Source: Sporolactobacillus kofuensis (GTDB taxonomy: Bacteria > Bacillota > Bacilli > Bacillales > Sporolactobacillaceae). From it: a DNA stretch of 64,000 nucleotides. Positions 1 to 8,684 of the stretch are shown one piece after another. The number at the start of each line of letters is the position of its first letter. Position 1 is the stretch's first letter. Where the stretch lies: positions 310,001-374,000 of the forward strand of contig NZ_JBHSTQ010000001.1 in NCBI RefSeq assembly GCF_042660205.1, read 5' to 3'. The notes under the pieces are model-generated. The model had not been told where the DNA came from. It did no database searches and was given only the letters and a program-made list of their open reading frames with translations. A program made the translations under genes and the position numbers.

Positions 1-236
1 GTCTCAGAAGGAAGCCACTCCCCGGTAAGATCAAAAGCTTTCTGGCCTGTTAATACCTCTTTCCAAACGATTTTCTTTTCACCACGATATGCCTTTTCGA
101 CTGCAGCATCAAAAACACGTGAGGCGGCATGCCAAATGTCAGGTCCAATCCCGTCGCCTTCGATATAAGGGATAATCGGATAATTGGGTACGTTAAGTAC
201 GCCATGTTCTACTGTAATTTGTTCACCTTGTGCCAC
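1..236 (-). CDS. icd: Isocitrate dehydrogenase (NADP), N-terminal part, cut by window edge
   Basis: TCA-cycle enzyme converting isocitrate to 2-oxoglutarate with NADP. Only the first 78 codons are present; the gene continues past position 1. Reading from a GTG at 236 gives MAQGEQITV, then the family's substrate and cofactor loop IPYIEGDGIGPDIW and LTGQKAFDLTGEWLP, as in Bacillus Icd. A GGAGGT ribosome site lies 7-8 bases before the GTG, which supports this start. It follows citZ on the same strand with a gap of about 100 bases and no terminator, so co-transcription is likely; in Bacillus mdh follows, outside this window. Confidence 0.93.
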   Translation of the reverse strand, partial: MAQGEQITVEHGVLNVPNYPIIPYIEGDGIGPDIWHAASRVFDAAVEKAYRGEKKIVWKEVLTGQKAFDLTGEWLPSE

Positions 237-338
237 GATGTGTACCTCCAGACCTTTATTAGGACTAATGATTTGAAAAACGTTTTGAAGCTCTCAACTT
301 GATTTTTGCTCGTGTACTGTCAATCTTCTTCTCAGGGA

Positions 339-1454
339 TCATCGCTGTTGCACGGGAAGAAGTCGTCGTAAGCGAGGACCATTATATTCCGCACGTGGTC
401 GGATCAGTCGATTATCATTGTACTGTTCGAGAATATGCGCTGCCCATCCTGATGTTCTGCTTATGGCGAACACTGGTGTGAACAGGTCATGATCAATGCC
501 TAAACTATCATAAAGTGTTGCAGAGTAAAAATCAGTATTTGGCAACAAGCCTTTTTTCTCTTTCATTAGTTTCTCAATCTTTTGTGATAGTTCAAATAGA
601 TGCATATCTCCGTTCATTTCGCTAATCGCTCTTGCCATAGATTTCAGAATTCGTGCACGCGGATCACCATTTTTATACACCCGATGTCCAAATCCCATTA
701 TTTTCTTTTTATTCTCAAGCGCATTTAAAATGTAATCATCCACCCACTCAATGGACCCGATTTCTTCAAGCATACGCATGACTTGTTCGTTCGCACCGCC
801 ATGCAGAGGTCCCTTTAGCGCACCAATCGCAGATGTAATTCCTGAGTACATATCCGAAAGTGTGGCCACACAGACACGAGCGGTAAATGTTGAAGCATTC
901 AACTCATGATCTGCATGCAAAATGAGCGCTTTGTCAAACATTCCTGATTCTAAGTTGTTGGGTATCCGACCATTCAACATATACAAAAAGTTCGCGGCAA
1001 AAGTTAATTTCGGATTTGGTGCTATCGGATCTAGCCCTTTCCGAATACGTGCAAAGCCTGCAACTATTGTCGCTATGCTTGCCTGTATACGGATGGCTTT
1101 CGCGCGATTTGATGCCTTATCCATCTGTTCCGCATCAGGATCATAAATGCCTAACGTTGATATGGCCGACCGTAAAACTGCCATAGGGTGTACATGTTCT
1201 AATGGACTATTACGCATAGAATCAAAAAGTTGTTCAGGAACATTCGCATTTTCAGCAAGATCTTTTTTTAATGATGCAAGTTGATCGGCAGTAGGCAACT
1301 CGCCGTTCCATAACAAATAAACCGTTTCTTCAAATGTCGACTGTTCGGTTAAATCTTGAATACTGTATCCTCGATAAGTCAGTACATCATCTTTGATTGA
1401 ACTGATCGCTGAGGTTGTTGCAACAACGCCTTCTAATCCCCTCGTCGCTGTCAA
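339..1454 (-). CDS. citZ: Citrate synthase
   Basis: Condenses acetyl-CoA and oxaloacetate to citrate, the entry step of the TCA cycle. The 371-residue protein is the usual length for the Gram-positive type and begins MTATRGLEGVVATTS like Bacillus CitZ. Catalytic motifs are visible: HADHELNAST (about 180-189), GPLHGGAN with His218, GFGHRVYK with His257, and Asp308 in TDFYSAT. The start is a TTG at 1454 with GGGAGGG seven bases upstream. It is the first gene of the citZ-icd unit. Its promoter carries a cre-like operator, so repression by CcpA (encoded at 38237-39235) is expected, as is known for B. subtilis citZ. Confidence 0.97.
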   Translation of the reverse strand: MTATRGLEGVVATTSAISSIKDDVLTYRGYSIQDLTEQSTFEETVYLLWNGELPTADQLASLKKDLAENANVPEQLFDSMRNSPLEHVHPMAVLRSAISTLGIYDPDAEQMDKASNRAKAIRIQASIATIVAGFARIRKGLDPIAPNPKLTFAANFLYMLNGRIPNNLESGMFDKALILHADHELNASTFTARVCVATLSDMYSGITSAIGALKGPLHGGANEQVMRMLEEIGSIEWVDDYILNALENKKKIMGFGHRVYKNGDPRARILKSMARAISEMNGDMHLFELSQKIEKLMKEKKGLLPNTDFYSATLYDSLGIDHDLFTPVFAISRTSGWAAHILEQYNDNRLIRPRAEYNGPRLRRLLPVQQR

Positions 1455-1503
1455 ATCGATTCCCTCCCAGAAACGCTACCTATTGCTTATAAACGTCAGG
1501 TTT

Positions 1504-1533
1504 ATTATCCACTGATTTTAGAAACGTTTTCAA
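1504..1533 (-). promoter_or_regulatory. Probable sigma-A promoter of citZ
   Basis: On the minus strand, a -35 TTGAAA (1528-1533) is followed after 18 bases by a -10 GATAAT (1504-1509), about 50 bases before the TTG start of citZ. Hexamer matches are 5/6 each. The -35 box lies inside the cre-like operator, so bound CcpA would block RNA polymerase. Confidence 0.6.
1519..1533 (-). promoter_or_regulatory. cre-like operator (CcpA site) at citZ
   Basis: The minus strand reads TTGAAAACGTTTCTA, which fits the cre consensus WTGNAANCGNWNNCW at every constrained position except the C at position 14. It overlaps the citZ -35 hexamer. CcpA control of citZ is established in B. subtilis; use of this exact site is inferred. 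Confidence 0.6.
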
Positions 1534-1731
1534 CTATGGCTTAAATCAATGTCGCAAATTTCAATCCGGCCCTATCTTCTTTATAGTGACACCTGAAAGA
1601 AGCAACCATTAATTTGATTATATCCGCAAGTTCGTACTTTGTGAAATTTTACACCATTGTTCTTTGAAGCGATCATCTACTCATATATTAGAATTCTTCG
1701 CATAGGTTTAGTGATAAGGTGGGATGACGCT

Positions 1732-2871
1732 ATGAATTCAAGAGAATTACAACCAATTATCGTCGTATTATTAATCATCATGCGTATCCTTATCGTTCTG
1801 GCAATCACTGCCTGTATTTTACTTATAGTATTTCTTTCCGTCCGATACGCCCTCCCATTTCTCATCGCCTGTGTCCTTGCATTTTTAATCAATCCGATCG
1901 TTATTTTTATCGAAAAAAAAATAGGGCTTCCTCGTGGGGCAGCCTCATTTGTCGTTCTGTTTTCCTTTTTCTCGTTATCGATTGGGATACTACTCTTTAC
2001 CGCAATTGCCCTTATTAAGGGTGTATCTTCATACTCACGATCCATACCGAGTGAAATTCAAGTACTCCTTGGCGATTTGCAAACTTTTTTCTTTTCCCAT
2101 CTCGTTCCTTCTTGGGAACAAGCCATGCATATTTTTTCCGGTATGCCGGACAGCCAGCAGAAAGCGATTCAATTAAATATTGAAAGCATCGCAGGTACGC
2201 TCGTAGATATGATTAATGACCTTGCAACACAGCTTCTAACAAACCTCACGCAATTCGTGACGACCATTCCCGACACCCTAATCTCAGCAGCTTTCATCTT
2301 TCTTGCCGCTTTTTTTCTCTCAAAAGATTCCGAGCAGATCAAATCACGATTCCTTACCTTCTCAACTCGCTCAGTAGTTGGGAAGACAATGAATTCAGTA
2401 TTTATCCAATTGAAAAAAACATGCTTCGGTTTTGTACGAGCTCAATTCATCCTGATTATGATGACTATGGGTCTTGTTTACATCGGACTGCTCGTCATGA
2501 AAGTCCCACACCCATTCACCATTGCCTTAATCACTGGCATTGTCGATCTCATCCCTTATTTAGGTACCGGAGCTATTTTCATTCCATGGATTATTTATCA
2601 ATTTTTTATGCACCATTATTTCTTGACTATTAGTTTGTCGAGCCTATATATCGCCACAATTATTCAACGGCAATTAATGGAACCAAAAATCATGTCTTCC
2701 AATATTGGACTCGATCCATTCGCTTCACTTGTCTCTATTTATTTCGGTTTCCGCTGGCTTGGCATTGCTGGTCTTGTCATCGGTCCAATCACACTCGTCA
2801 TTATTAAGACGCTCTATACTGCTGGCACATGGCATATTATCTGGTTCTATATTCTTGGCAAAAAGACTTAA
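1732..2871 (+). CDS. ytvI: AI-2E/PerM-family membrane protein YtvI
   Basis: Polytopic membrane protein of the AI-2E transporter (formerly UPF0118) family, 379 residues, close to the family norm of about 350-380. Hydrophobic segments occur near the N-terminus and in the C-terminal half, where the family signature region LITGIVDLIPYLGTG is seen, followed by GLDPFASLVSIYFGFRWLGIAGLVIGP. An in-frame codon exists 75 bases upstream, but the ATG at 1732 is preferred: AAGGTGGGA lies just before it and MNSRELQP begins the aligned region. It is divergent from citZ and ends 8 bases from the convergent fxsA. The substrate is unknown; some relatives export autoinducer or ions. Confidence 0.88.
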   Translation: MNSRELQPIIVVLLIIMRILIVLAITACILLIVFLSVRYALPFLIACVLAFLINPIVIFIEKKIGLPRGAASFVVLFSFFSLSIGILLFTAIALIKGVSSYSRSIPSEIQVLLGDLQTFFFSHLVPSWEQAMHIFSGMPDSQQKAIQLNIESIAGTLVDMINDLATQLLTNLTQFVTTIPDTLISAAFIFLAAFFLSKDSEQIKSRFLTFSTRSVVGKTMNSVFIQLKKTCFGFVRAQFILIMMTMGLVYIGLLVMKVPHPFTIALITGIVDLIPYLGTGAIFIPWIIYQFFMHHYFLTISLSSLYIATIIQRQLMEPKIMSSNIGLDPFASLVSIYFGFRWLGIAGLVIGPITLVIIKTLYTAGTWHIIWFYILGKKT

Positions 2872-2878
2872 TCTGAAG

Positions 2879-3277
2879 TCACTTTTTGAAAGAGCGAAAG
2901 AAAAATTGACTCTGACTAAACCATTTACGCAGAAAGCGCCTTATCCGAATCACAAATGCAACCCTCAACACAGGGATCAACAATAAAATGCCGATGCAAT
3001 CACTAATGAGTCCAGGCAGACATAAAAGCAACCCGCCCAGTAAAAGACATGCACCATCAAGTACTGAGTCACTTGGGATTTGTCTTTGCATAAATGCATC
3101 GCGAATCCTTTGCACAATCACAAACCCTTGCCGTTTTACCATCCATATGCCAAAAAGAGCAGACAGCAGGACAATAATGATCAGATTTAACCCACCAATT
3201 AAATGTCCAACATAAATGAACAGGCAAACTTCCAATAATGCATAGAGCATCAAAAAGATCAGCATCTTCCTTAACAA
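2879..3277 (-). CDS. fxsA: FxsA family membrane protein
   Basis: Small integral membrane protein of the FxsA/YtzA family (132 residues). Three to four hydrophobic stretches are seen: the N-terminal MLIFLMLYALLEVCLFIYVG, LIIIVLLSALFGIWMV, and the family-typical LLLGGLLLCLPGLISDCIGI followed by LLLIPVLR; the C-terminus is basic (RIRRFLRKWF). E. coli FxsA overexpression affects F-plasmid exclusion of phage T7; the normal role is unknown. The start is TTG at 3277 with GAGAGGAG nine bases upstream; an ATG five codons on would be too far from that site. It is convergent with ytvI and downstream of the thioesterase. Confidence 0.88.
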   Translation of the reverse strand: MLRKMLIFLMLYALLEVCLFIYVGHLIGGLNLIIIVLLSALFGIWMVKRQGFVIVQRIRDAFMQRQIPSDSVLDGACLLLGGLLLCLPGLISDCIGILLLIPVLRVAFVIRIRRFLRKWFSQSQFFFRSFKK

Positions 3278-3299
3278 GAAATTACACTCCTCTCAGAAA

Positions 3300-3722
3300 T
3301 CAATCTAATCCTGCTGCTTCAACAATAATGGCATGAAGCTTAGGGTATGTTCTTCGAATCGACACCGGGCGAATGGACAAATCCGTCCAGCAGTGCGTGC
3401 TTTTTCCATCTACTAACAATTTTCGATCTGATTCCCTGAAAATTTTATATGTAAAACTCATTTTTATGCTGTCATAGGAAGCGAGCGAAGTTTCGACAAC
3501 AACAGTATCATCATAATAGGCCGGCGAGTGATAATGAACCTCGACGCCAAGCACGGGCATCATCAAACCCTCTTCTTCAATTTTTCGATAAGAGAGTCCG
3601 ATTTGCCGAACCCAATCTGTTCTGGCAACTTCAAACCAGTTAATATACTGGCTATGGTGAACAATTCCCATTTTGTCCGTTTCATTATATCTTGCAACAA
3701 TTTTCGTCTTAGCTATTTTCAT
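3300..3722 (-). CDS. Acyl-CoA thioesterase, 4HBT/YbgC hotdog type
   Basis: Hotdog-fold thioesterase of about 140 residues. The N-terminal motif ARYNETDKMGIVHHSQY carries the catalytic Asp16 and His22 typical of 4-hydroxybenzoyl-CoA thioesterase/YbgC relatives; the VEVHYHSPAYYDD strand follows. It probably hydrolyses short acyl-CoA. A GTG at 3734 is in frame, but its G is part of the GGAG ribosome site, so the ATG at 3722, eleven bases downstream of GGAG, is the likelier start. It lies between fxsA and the pyk terminator, so it is probably transcribed apart from pyk, possibly with fxsA (gap 22 bases). Confidence 0.85.
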   Translation of the reverse strand: MKIAKTKIVARYNETDKMGIVHHSQYINWFEVARTDWVRQIGLSYRKIEEEGLMMPVLGVEVHYHSPAYYDDTVVVETSLASYDSIKMSFTYKIFRESDRKLLVDGKSTHCWTDLSIRPVSIRRTYPKLHAIIVEAAGLD

Positions 3723-3741
3723 CTCTAGAATCACTCCGGTA

Positions 3742-3781
3742 TTAAAAATTTAAGAGAAGGCGTTGATACGCCTTCTCTTAT
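3742..3781 (-). terminator. Rho-independent terminator after pyk
   Basis: A 13-bp perfect stem TAAGAGAAGGCGT / ACGCCTTCTCTTA with a 4-base loop (3751-3780) is followed on the minus strand by AATTTTTAAT. It lies between pyk and the downstream thioesterase. Confidence 0.85.
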
Positions 3782-3847
3782 CATAAATGATGAAACTATA
3801 GAATTAAAATGAAACGCTAAAGATGAGACAAATTCTATTTATCTTGA

Positions 3848-5290
3848 TTATGCTTGTGTCAAGTTTTCACCAACAGCATGTATTCTCATAATATTTGTCT
3901 TACCAGATGCTGCAACTGGAAGTCCGGCAGTAATCACAACAAGATCTCCATCTTTAACAAGTCCCGTTTTCTTACCGCTATTAACAGCAATTTCGAACAT
4001 TTCGTCAGTCGTTTTTGCAAGTTCACTCATCACTGGAGTAACACCCCAAGCAAGGCACAATTTGTGAGCTACGCGTTCAGAGTTTGTTACGGCAACGATC
4101 GGTGCTTTCGGACGGTAGTGAGATACGACACGTGCGGTATAACCACTCACCGTAGCAGTAATGATCGCGCCAACTTCAAGGTTCAATGCAGTATGAGCAA
4201 CAGCTTCACCAATGGCAGCAGTTACGGTTGGTTCGCTGGAGTCGCTCAATTTCTTTAGAATGCCCTTGTAATCCAGTGCGGATTCAGCTTTAAGCGCGAT
4301 GTTACTCATTGTTGTCACCGCTTCAACCGGCCATTTTCCGGAAGCAGACTCACCAGAAAGCATGATAGCGTCCGTACCGTCAAAGATCGCATTTGCAACG
4401 TCGCTAGCTTCAGCGCGTGTACAACGAGGGTTGCGAATCATAGAGTCAAGCATCTGTGTTGCTGTAATAACCGTCTTGCCAACCTTATTGCACATTTTAA
4501 TCAAGCGCTTCTGAACGAGCGGAACATCTTCCGGTGGGATTTCCACGCCAAGATCACCACGTGCAATCATAATTCCATCGGAAACTTCAAGAATTTCTTC
4601 AATGTTATCTACAGCTTCTTGGCTTTCGATCTTAGGGAAGATATGAACGTCTTCTGCACCGTGTTCTTTACACAGGTTACGGATATCAATGACGTCAGAT
4701 GCATGACGAACAAAAGAAGCAGCAATGAAATCAATGCCTTCGCCAATACCGAAAACAATGTCATCTGCATCTTTTTCTGTCATACCCGGTAATTTGATGC
4801 TGACATTAGGTACAATAATTCCCTTCTTGCTTTTCAATACGCCTGTATTCAAAATCTTGTTATGGATGAGTCCTGCTTCTTTGTCGATGCCTGTTACTTC
4901 AAGCTCGACTAAACCATCGTCAATGAGGATTTTAGAACCAACCTTTACATCATTAATTAATTCAGAATAAGTGATAGAGAACTTTTCAGCCGTCCCAGCA
5001 ACTTCATTTGTAGAGATATCTACTGATTTGCCTTCTTCCAGTAATACTTCCGGAGTTGCCATGTCATGGGTACGGATTTCCGGACCTTTTGTATCAAGCA
5101 AAATACCGATTGTTTTTCCAGTGATTTCCATAGCTTTTCTTAGATTGAGAACTTTATTATGATGCTCTTCATGATCACCGTGTGAGAAGTTGAAACGTGC
5201 AACATTCATTCCTGCGTTGATCATTTTTACGAGCGTTTCAACCGTATCACTTGCAGGTCCCAGTGTACAAACAATTTTTGTCTTTTTCAT
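3848..5290 (-). CDS. pyk: Pyruvate kinase, short form without C-terminal PEP-utiliser domain
   Basis: Last step of glycolysis: PEP plus ADP to pyruvate and ATP. The protein is 480 residues. It starts MKKTKIVCTLGPAS and contains NFSHGDHEEH (K/Mg site region), LLDTKGPEIRT, the catalytic lysine in IFPKIES, the metal motif IARGDLGVEIP and ATQMLDSMI, and ends with the alpha/beta C-domain (ITAGLPVAASGKTNIMRI). B. subtilis and many other Bacilli have an extra C-terminal domain (about 585 residues in total); it is missing here and the reading frame ends cleanly. GGAGGG precedes the ATG. It is 20 bases downstream of pfkA and co-transcribed with it, as in Bacillus. Confidence 0.97.
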   Translation of the reverse strand: MKKTKIVCTLGPASDTVETLVKMINAGMNVARFNFSHGDHEEHHNKVLNLRKAMEITGKTIGILLDTKGPEIRTHDMATPEVLLEEGKSVDISTNEVAGTAEKFSITYSELINDVKVGSKILIDDGLVELEVTGIDKEAGLIHNKILNTGVLKSKKGIIVPNVSIKLPGMTEKDADDIVFGIGEGIDFIAASFVRHASDVIDIRNLCKEHGAEDVHIFPKIESQEAVDNIEEILEVSDGIMIARGDLGVEIPPEDVPLVQKRLIKMCNKVGKTVITATQMLDSMIRNPRCTRAEASDVANAIFDGTDAIMLSGESASGKWPVEAVTTMSNIALKAESALDYKGILKKLSDSSEPTVTAAIGEAVAHTALNLEVGAIITATVSGYTARVVSHYRPKAPIVAVTNSERVAHKLCLAWGVTPVMSELAKTTDEMFEIAVNSGKKTGLVKDGDLVVITAGLPVAASGKTNIMRIHAVGENLTQA

Positions 5291-5310
5291 CGAGTTGTTC
5301 CCTCCAGCTT

Positions 5311-6270
5311 TTATATGGATAATTCTTTTGCTAACTGATACAGATCTTTATTAAATACATGTTTTTTCGTGAGCAGATCAAGAATATCATGTGCTACGAT
5401 TTGATTATTTTGAATGGCAATCATTTTTCCCTTCTCACCATTCAGTAATAATTCAACAGCTTTATTTCCCATACGAGCTGCCAATACCCGATCAAAAGCA
5501 GATGGTGCACCGCCACGCTGAACATGTCCGAGAACAGTCACACGAGTATCCATATTGGCTCTGGCTTTTATCGCTTTGGCTACTTCATCCGCACTGCCGA
5601 CGCCTTCTGCCACAATGATAATATTGTGCTTTTTCCCGCGTTCTATGCCACGGTTCAGACGTTCAACGATTGTATCTAATTCTTCTTTTGTTTCGGGAAT
5701 GAGAATTGATTCAGCACCATCAGCTAGTCCTGCCCACATGGCAAGATCACCACAGCCGCGGCCCATAACCTCTACAATAAAGCGGCGTTCATGTGATGTA
5801 GCCGTATCACGAATCTTATCAATTGCATCGATAATCGTGTTCAATGCGGTATCAAATCCCAAAGTGAAATCAGTGCCTGGAATATCATTATCAATCGTGC
5901 CTGGGATTCCGATCGTTGGGAAACCTAACTGTGTCAGTTTGACTCCGCCCATGAAAGACCCGTCGCCTCCTATAACGACTAGCCCCTCGATGCCAAACTT
6001 CTTCAGCTGTTCAATGGCGATTGCTCGGCCTTCTTCAGTCTTAAATTCCTCACAGCGGGCCGTATAAAGAATTGTCCCCCCACGTTGAACAATATCCCCC
6101 ACATCAGAAACTTCCAATTGTTTGATGTTTCCGGTAATTAATCCCTTATACCCATGATAAATTCCGTACACTTCCACACCACGATAAATCGCCGATCTTA
6201 CAACAGATCGAACGGCAGCATTCATACCTGGCGCGTCACCACCGCTCGTTAATACACCAATCTTTTTCAT
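5311..6270 (-). CDS. pfkA: ATP-dependent 6-phosphofructokinase
   Basis: Phosphorylates fructose 6-phosphate, the committed step of glycolysis; cytosolic tetramer. From the ATG at 6270 the product is 319 residues, exactly the classical bacterial length. Motifs: LTSGGDAPGMNAAVR (ATP loop), VVIGGDGSF, the catalytic PGTIDNDIPGTD, VEVMGRGCGDLA (effector/F6P site) and LGHVQRGGAPSAFDR. Two adjacent ATGs (6273, 6270) and an upstream GTG (6282) are possible; the ribosome site GGGGTG and homolog length favour the ATGs. It is first gene of pfkA-pyk. The 200 bases upstream hold no strong sigma-A match that I could defend. Confidence 0.96.
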   Translation of the reverse strand: MKKIGVLTSGGDAPGMNAAVRSVVRSAIYRGVEVYGIYHGYKGLITGNIKQLEVSDVGDIVQRGGTILYTARCEEFKTEEGRAIAIEQLKKFGIEGLVVIGGDGSFMGGVKLTQLGFPTIGIPGTIDNDIPGTDFTLGFDTALNTIIDAIDKIRDTATSHERRFIVEVMGRGCGDLAMWAGLADGAESILIPETKEELDTIVERLNRGIERGKKHNIIIVAEGVGSADEVAKAIKARANMDTRVTVLGHVQRGGAPSAFDRVLAARMGNKAVELLLNGEKGKMIAIQNNQIVAHDILDLLTKKHVFNKDLYQLAKELSI

Positions 6271-6471
6271 CATAACAATCACCCCATCTTAGAGCCCCTA
6301 CTTAAAGGGAATTCGAAAAGAATTTGAAAAATCACCTATAAATCACAGTGCCCACTAGATTCGACCTTAGTATGTATCTCGCAGTTGCTCACTACATACT
6401 GCGGAAGAAAAACTTATGCCCATGCTACCCTTGATCTTGTTGGTTTTTTTCTCTTTTTCGAACAGGAATTC

Positions 6472-7476
6472 TTATTGCCTTTCTGATGAATACGAAAACG
6501 CTGATTGATTGGTTTTCTCTTGAATCCTGTCATAATTGCCGATTGCACGATACTTAGCGAGTCGCTGCTCACGAACTTGTTCAGTGGTTAATTGACTTAA
6601 TTCAGTCAACGATTCAACAAGTGCATGATCAATGATGTTCGCCTGTTCTTTCGGATTGTGATGAGCGCCGCCCAAAACCTCCGGAATCAGTTTATCAATT
6701 ATGCCAAGATTTTTCAAATCGGATCCGGTTATTTTCATCGTCCGAGCTGCTTCTTCCGCTTTTCCTGCATCTTTCCACAATAAAGCTGCTGCGCCTTCAG
6801 GGGATATAACCGAATACCACGAATTTTCCAGCATAAGTATTTGATTACCTACGCCAATTGCTAAAGCACCGCCACTTGCACCTTCACCGATCACCACACA
6901 AATCACAGGTACAGACAACCATGACATTTCAAAAAGATTTCTTGCAATTGCTTCACTCTGGCCACGTTCTTCTGCTGCTTTACCAGGAAACGCACCCTTT
7001 GTGTCAATAAAGGTAATAATTGGGCGATGAAACTTGTCCGCTTGTTTCATCAGTCGAAGTGCTTTTCGATATCCTTCCGGATGAGGACTACCAAAGTTTC
7101 GCATAATATTTTCTTTAGTATCACGTCCACGTTGCTCGCCGATGATCGTCACCGGATGACCATGAAACTTTGCAATTCCTCCGACAATAGCTGGGTCATC
7201 CCCGTATAACCGATCTCCATGACATTCAACAAAATCAGAGAACAGCATAGGAATATAATCCAATGTTGTCGGCCTTGTCAGTTTTCTTGCGATTCGAACA
7301 CGCTCCCAAGGTGTCATGTTCCCATAGGTCTCTTTTTCAAGAGTGATCAGCCGCTCTTGGAGACGGTTCAACTCATCGGAAAGATCAATATTTTTCTCAT
7401 CCATGAACTGTTTCAGTTCAGCAATTTTCCCTTTAAGTTCCAAGATTGGCTTTTCAAAATCTAGTTCCGGTCCCAT
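6472..7476 (-). CDS. accA: Acetyl-CoA carboxylase carboxyltransferase subunit alpha
   Basis: Alpha half of the carboxyltransferase that moves CO2 from biotin to acetyl-CoA to give malonyl-CoA for fatty-acid synthesis. The 334-residue product has the N-terminal coiled region LELKGKIAELKQFMDEK, then GDRLYGDDPAIVGG, MRNFGSPHPEGYRKALRLM, IDTKGAFPGKAAEERGQSEA and GEGASGGALAIGVG, which form the oxyanion and biotin sites. GGAGG lies nine bases before the ATG at 7476. Its start overlaps the end of accD by 16 bases, indicating translational coupling of the two subunits. Confidence 0.96.
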   Translation of the reverse strand: MGPELDFEKPILELKGKIAELKQFMDEKNIDLSDELNRLQERLITLEKETYGNMTPWERVRIARKLTRPTTLDYIPMLFSDFVECHGDRLYGDDPAIVGGIAKFHGHPVTIIGEQRGRDTKENIMRNFGSPHPEGYRKALRLMKQADKFHRPIITFIDTKGAFPGKAAEERGQSEAIARNLFEMSWLSVPVICVVIGEGASGGALAIGVGNQILMLENSWYSVISPEGAAALLWKDAGKAEEAARTMKITGSDLKNLGIIDKLIPEVLGGAHHNPKEQANIIDHALVESLTELSQLTTEQVREQRLAKYRAIGNYDRIQEKTNQSAFSYSSERQ

Positions 7477-8330
7477 CCAGAGACACCTCCTTCAGCATGA
7501 ATCGACAGTACCTGTCCAAGGACAGTTCTTAATTCAGACCGAGGGACGACTTGATCGATCTGTCCATGCTTCAATAGAAATTCAGCGGTTTGAAAATCAT
7601 CCGGTAATTCCTCGCCAATGGTCTGCTCAATAATTCTTCGTCCTGCGAACCCAATTAAAGCACCGGGTTCTGCAAAATTGTAATCACCAAGTGAGGCAAA
7701 GCTTGCCGATACCCCTCCTGTTGTCGGATGGGTCATAATTGATATATAAAGACCGCCATGTTCACTGAAGCCTTTTAACGCAGCACTTGTCTTTGCCATT
7801 TGCATCAGGCTAAGCACACCTTCCTGCATGCGTGCACCGCCAGAAGCGGAAAAAATGATAACAGGTATGCTGTTCTTATCCGCATAGTCAATCAATCGAG
7901 TAATTTTTTCACCGACGACCGAACCCATGCTGCCCATTCGAAATCCTTTATCCATTACGGCAACAGCGCAATCATAGCCTTCGATTTGACCTTTACCTGT
8001 CCAAACCGCTTCATTTAGATTCGTTTTCTTTCGATCAGACTCCAGCTTATTCATATAATTCGGAAACTGAAGTGGATTTAAAGAAATCATGTCCTTGTCG
8101 AATTCCATATATGATCCTTCGTCAAAAAGCATTTCTGCGCGTTCATGAGCACCTATAGGGTAATGATACCCACATGACTGGCAAACAAACAAATGCTTCT
8201 GCAACTCTTTGACATACATGATCTTCTTACACTTTGGACATTTACGAACGATGCCTTCGGGAACATCTTGTCTTGCTTTTACGGATGGAACCGTAGCATA
8301 CTTTTTTTTCTTAATAAAAAAGTCCTTCAT
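7461..8330 (-). CDS. accD: Acetyl-CoA carboxylase carboxyltransferase subunit beta
   Basis: Beta half of acetyl-CoA carboxyltransferase, about 289 residues. The N-terminal zinc ribbon is visible as CPKC (31, 34) and CQSC (50, 53). Next come GSMGSVVGEKITR, FSASGGARMQEG, THPTTGGVSASFASLGD and GFAGRRIIEQTIGE. The start is uncertain by a codon: TTG at 8333 is 8 bases after GAGGG, ATG at 8330 is 11 bases after; an upstream GTG at 8342 overlaps the ribosome site and is unlikely. It is transcribed with accA. Unlike B. subtilis, no malic-enzyme gene (ytsJ) lies between accD and dnaE. Confidence 0.95.
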   Translation of the reverse strand: MKDFFIKKKKYATVPSVKARQDVPEGIVRKCPKCKKIMYVKELQKHLFVCQSCGYHYPIGAHERAEMLFDEGSYMEFDKDMISLNPLQFPNYMNKLESDRKKTNLNEAVWTGKGQIEGYDCAVAVMDKGFRMGSMGSVVGEKITRLIDYADKNSIPVIIFSASGGARMQEGVLSLMQMAKTSAALKGFSEHGGLYISIMTHPTTGGVSASFASLGDYNFAEPGALIGFAGRRIIEQTIGEELPDDFQTAEFLLKHGQIDQVVPRSELRTVLGQVLSIHAEGGVSGWDRN

Positions 8331-8342
8331 CAAGTATATCAC

Positions 8343-8684
8343 CCTCTTACTTTGTCAAAGCCAGATTTTTCACCCGTATCACAACATGTCATTAATTCTT
8401 CACTTATAATTCATGTAATTGTCGATTGTTCACGCGAACGCTCGAATAACTCAGAAATATATTTCTTATTTTAAAAATGAATGCTTTCTCCTATTTCTCA
8501 GTAACTACAGGTTCACTTTAAACATGTGCTTTCGTCTACTGGGCCTGTTTCTTCTGGTTCCACAAAAATTCCAAACTTCATTATTATAGCAAAGGTTGTT
8601 CGAAAACATAAGACACACGCCCTAAACCCATAGAACAAGTGGAATCAAACATCATTTTCTCTTCTATTCATATCAATCGTATCA
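8343..8684. other. Leader/intergenic region between dnaE and accD
   Basis: About 340 bases without a gene. On the minus strand there is an extended -10 promoter motif TGCTATAAT (8583-8591), which would give an accD leader of some 245 bases. A perfect 14-bp palindrome AGAAATATATTTCT lies at 8453-8466. A second, weaker promoter-like pair is TGTTCA (8427-8432) and CTTATA (8403-8408) as read on plus, i.e. TGAACA and TATAAG with 18 bases between. No terminator for dnaE is obvious. No FapR-type operator was recognised. Confidence 0.45.
8583..8591 (-). promoter_or_regulatory. Extended -10 promoter motif for accDA
   Basis: On the minus strand TGCTATAAT is a full extended -10 motif. The -35 region 17-18 bases upstream is poor, as is tolerated for extended -10 promoters. 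It is the best promoter candidate upstream of accD. Confidence 0.45.
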
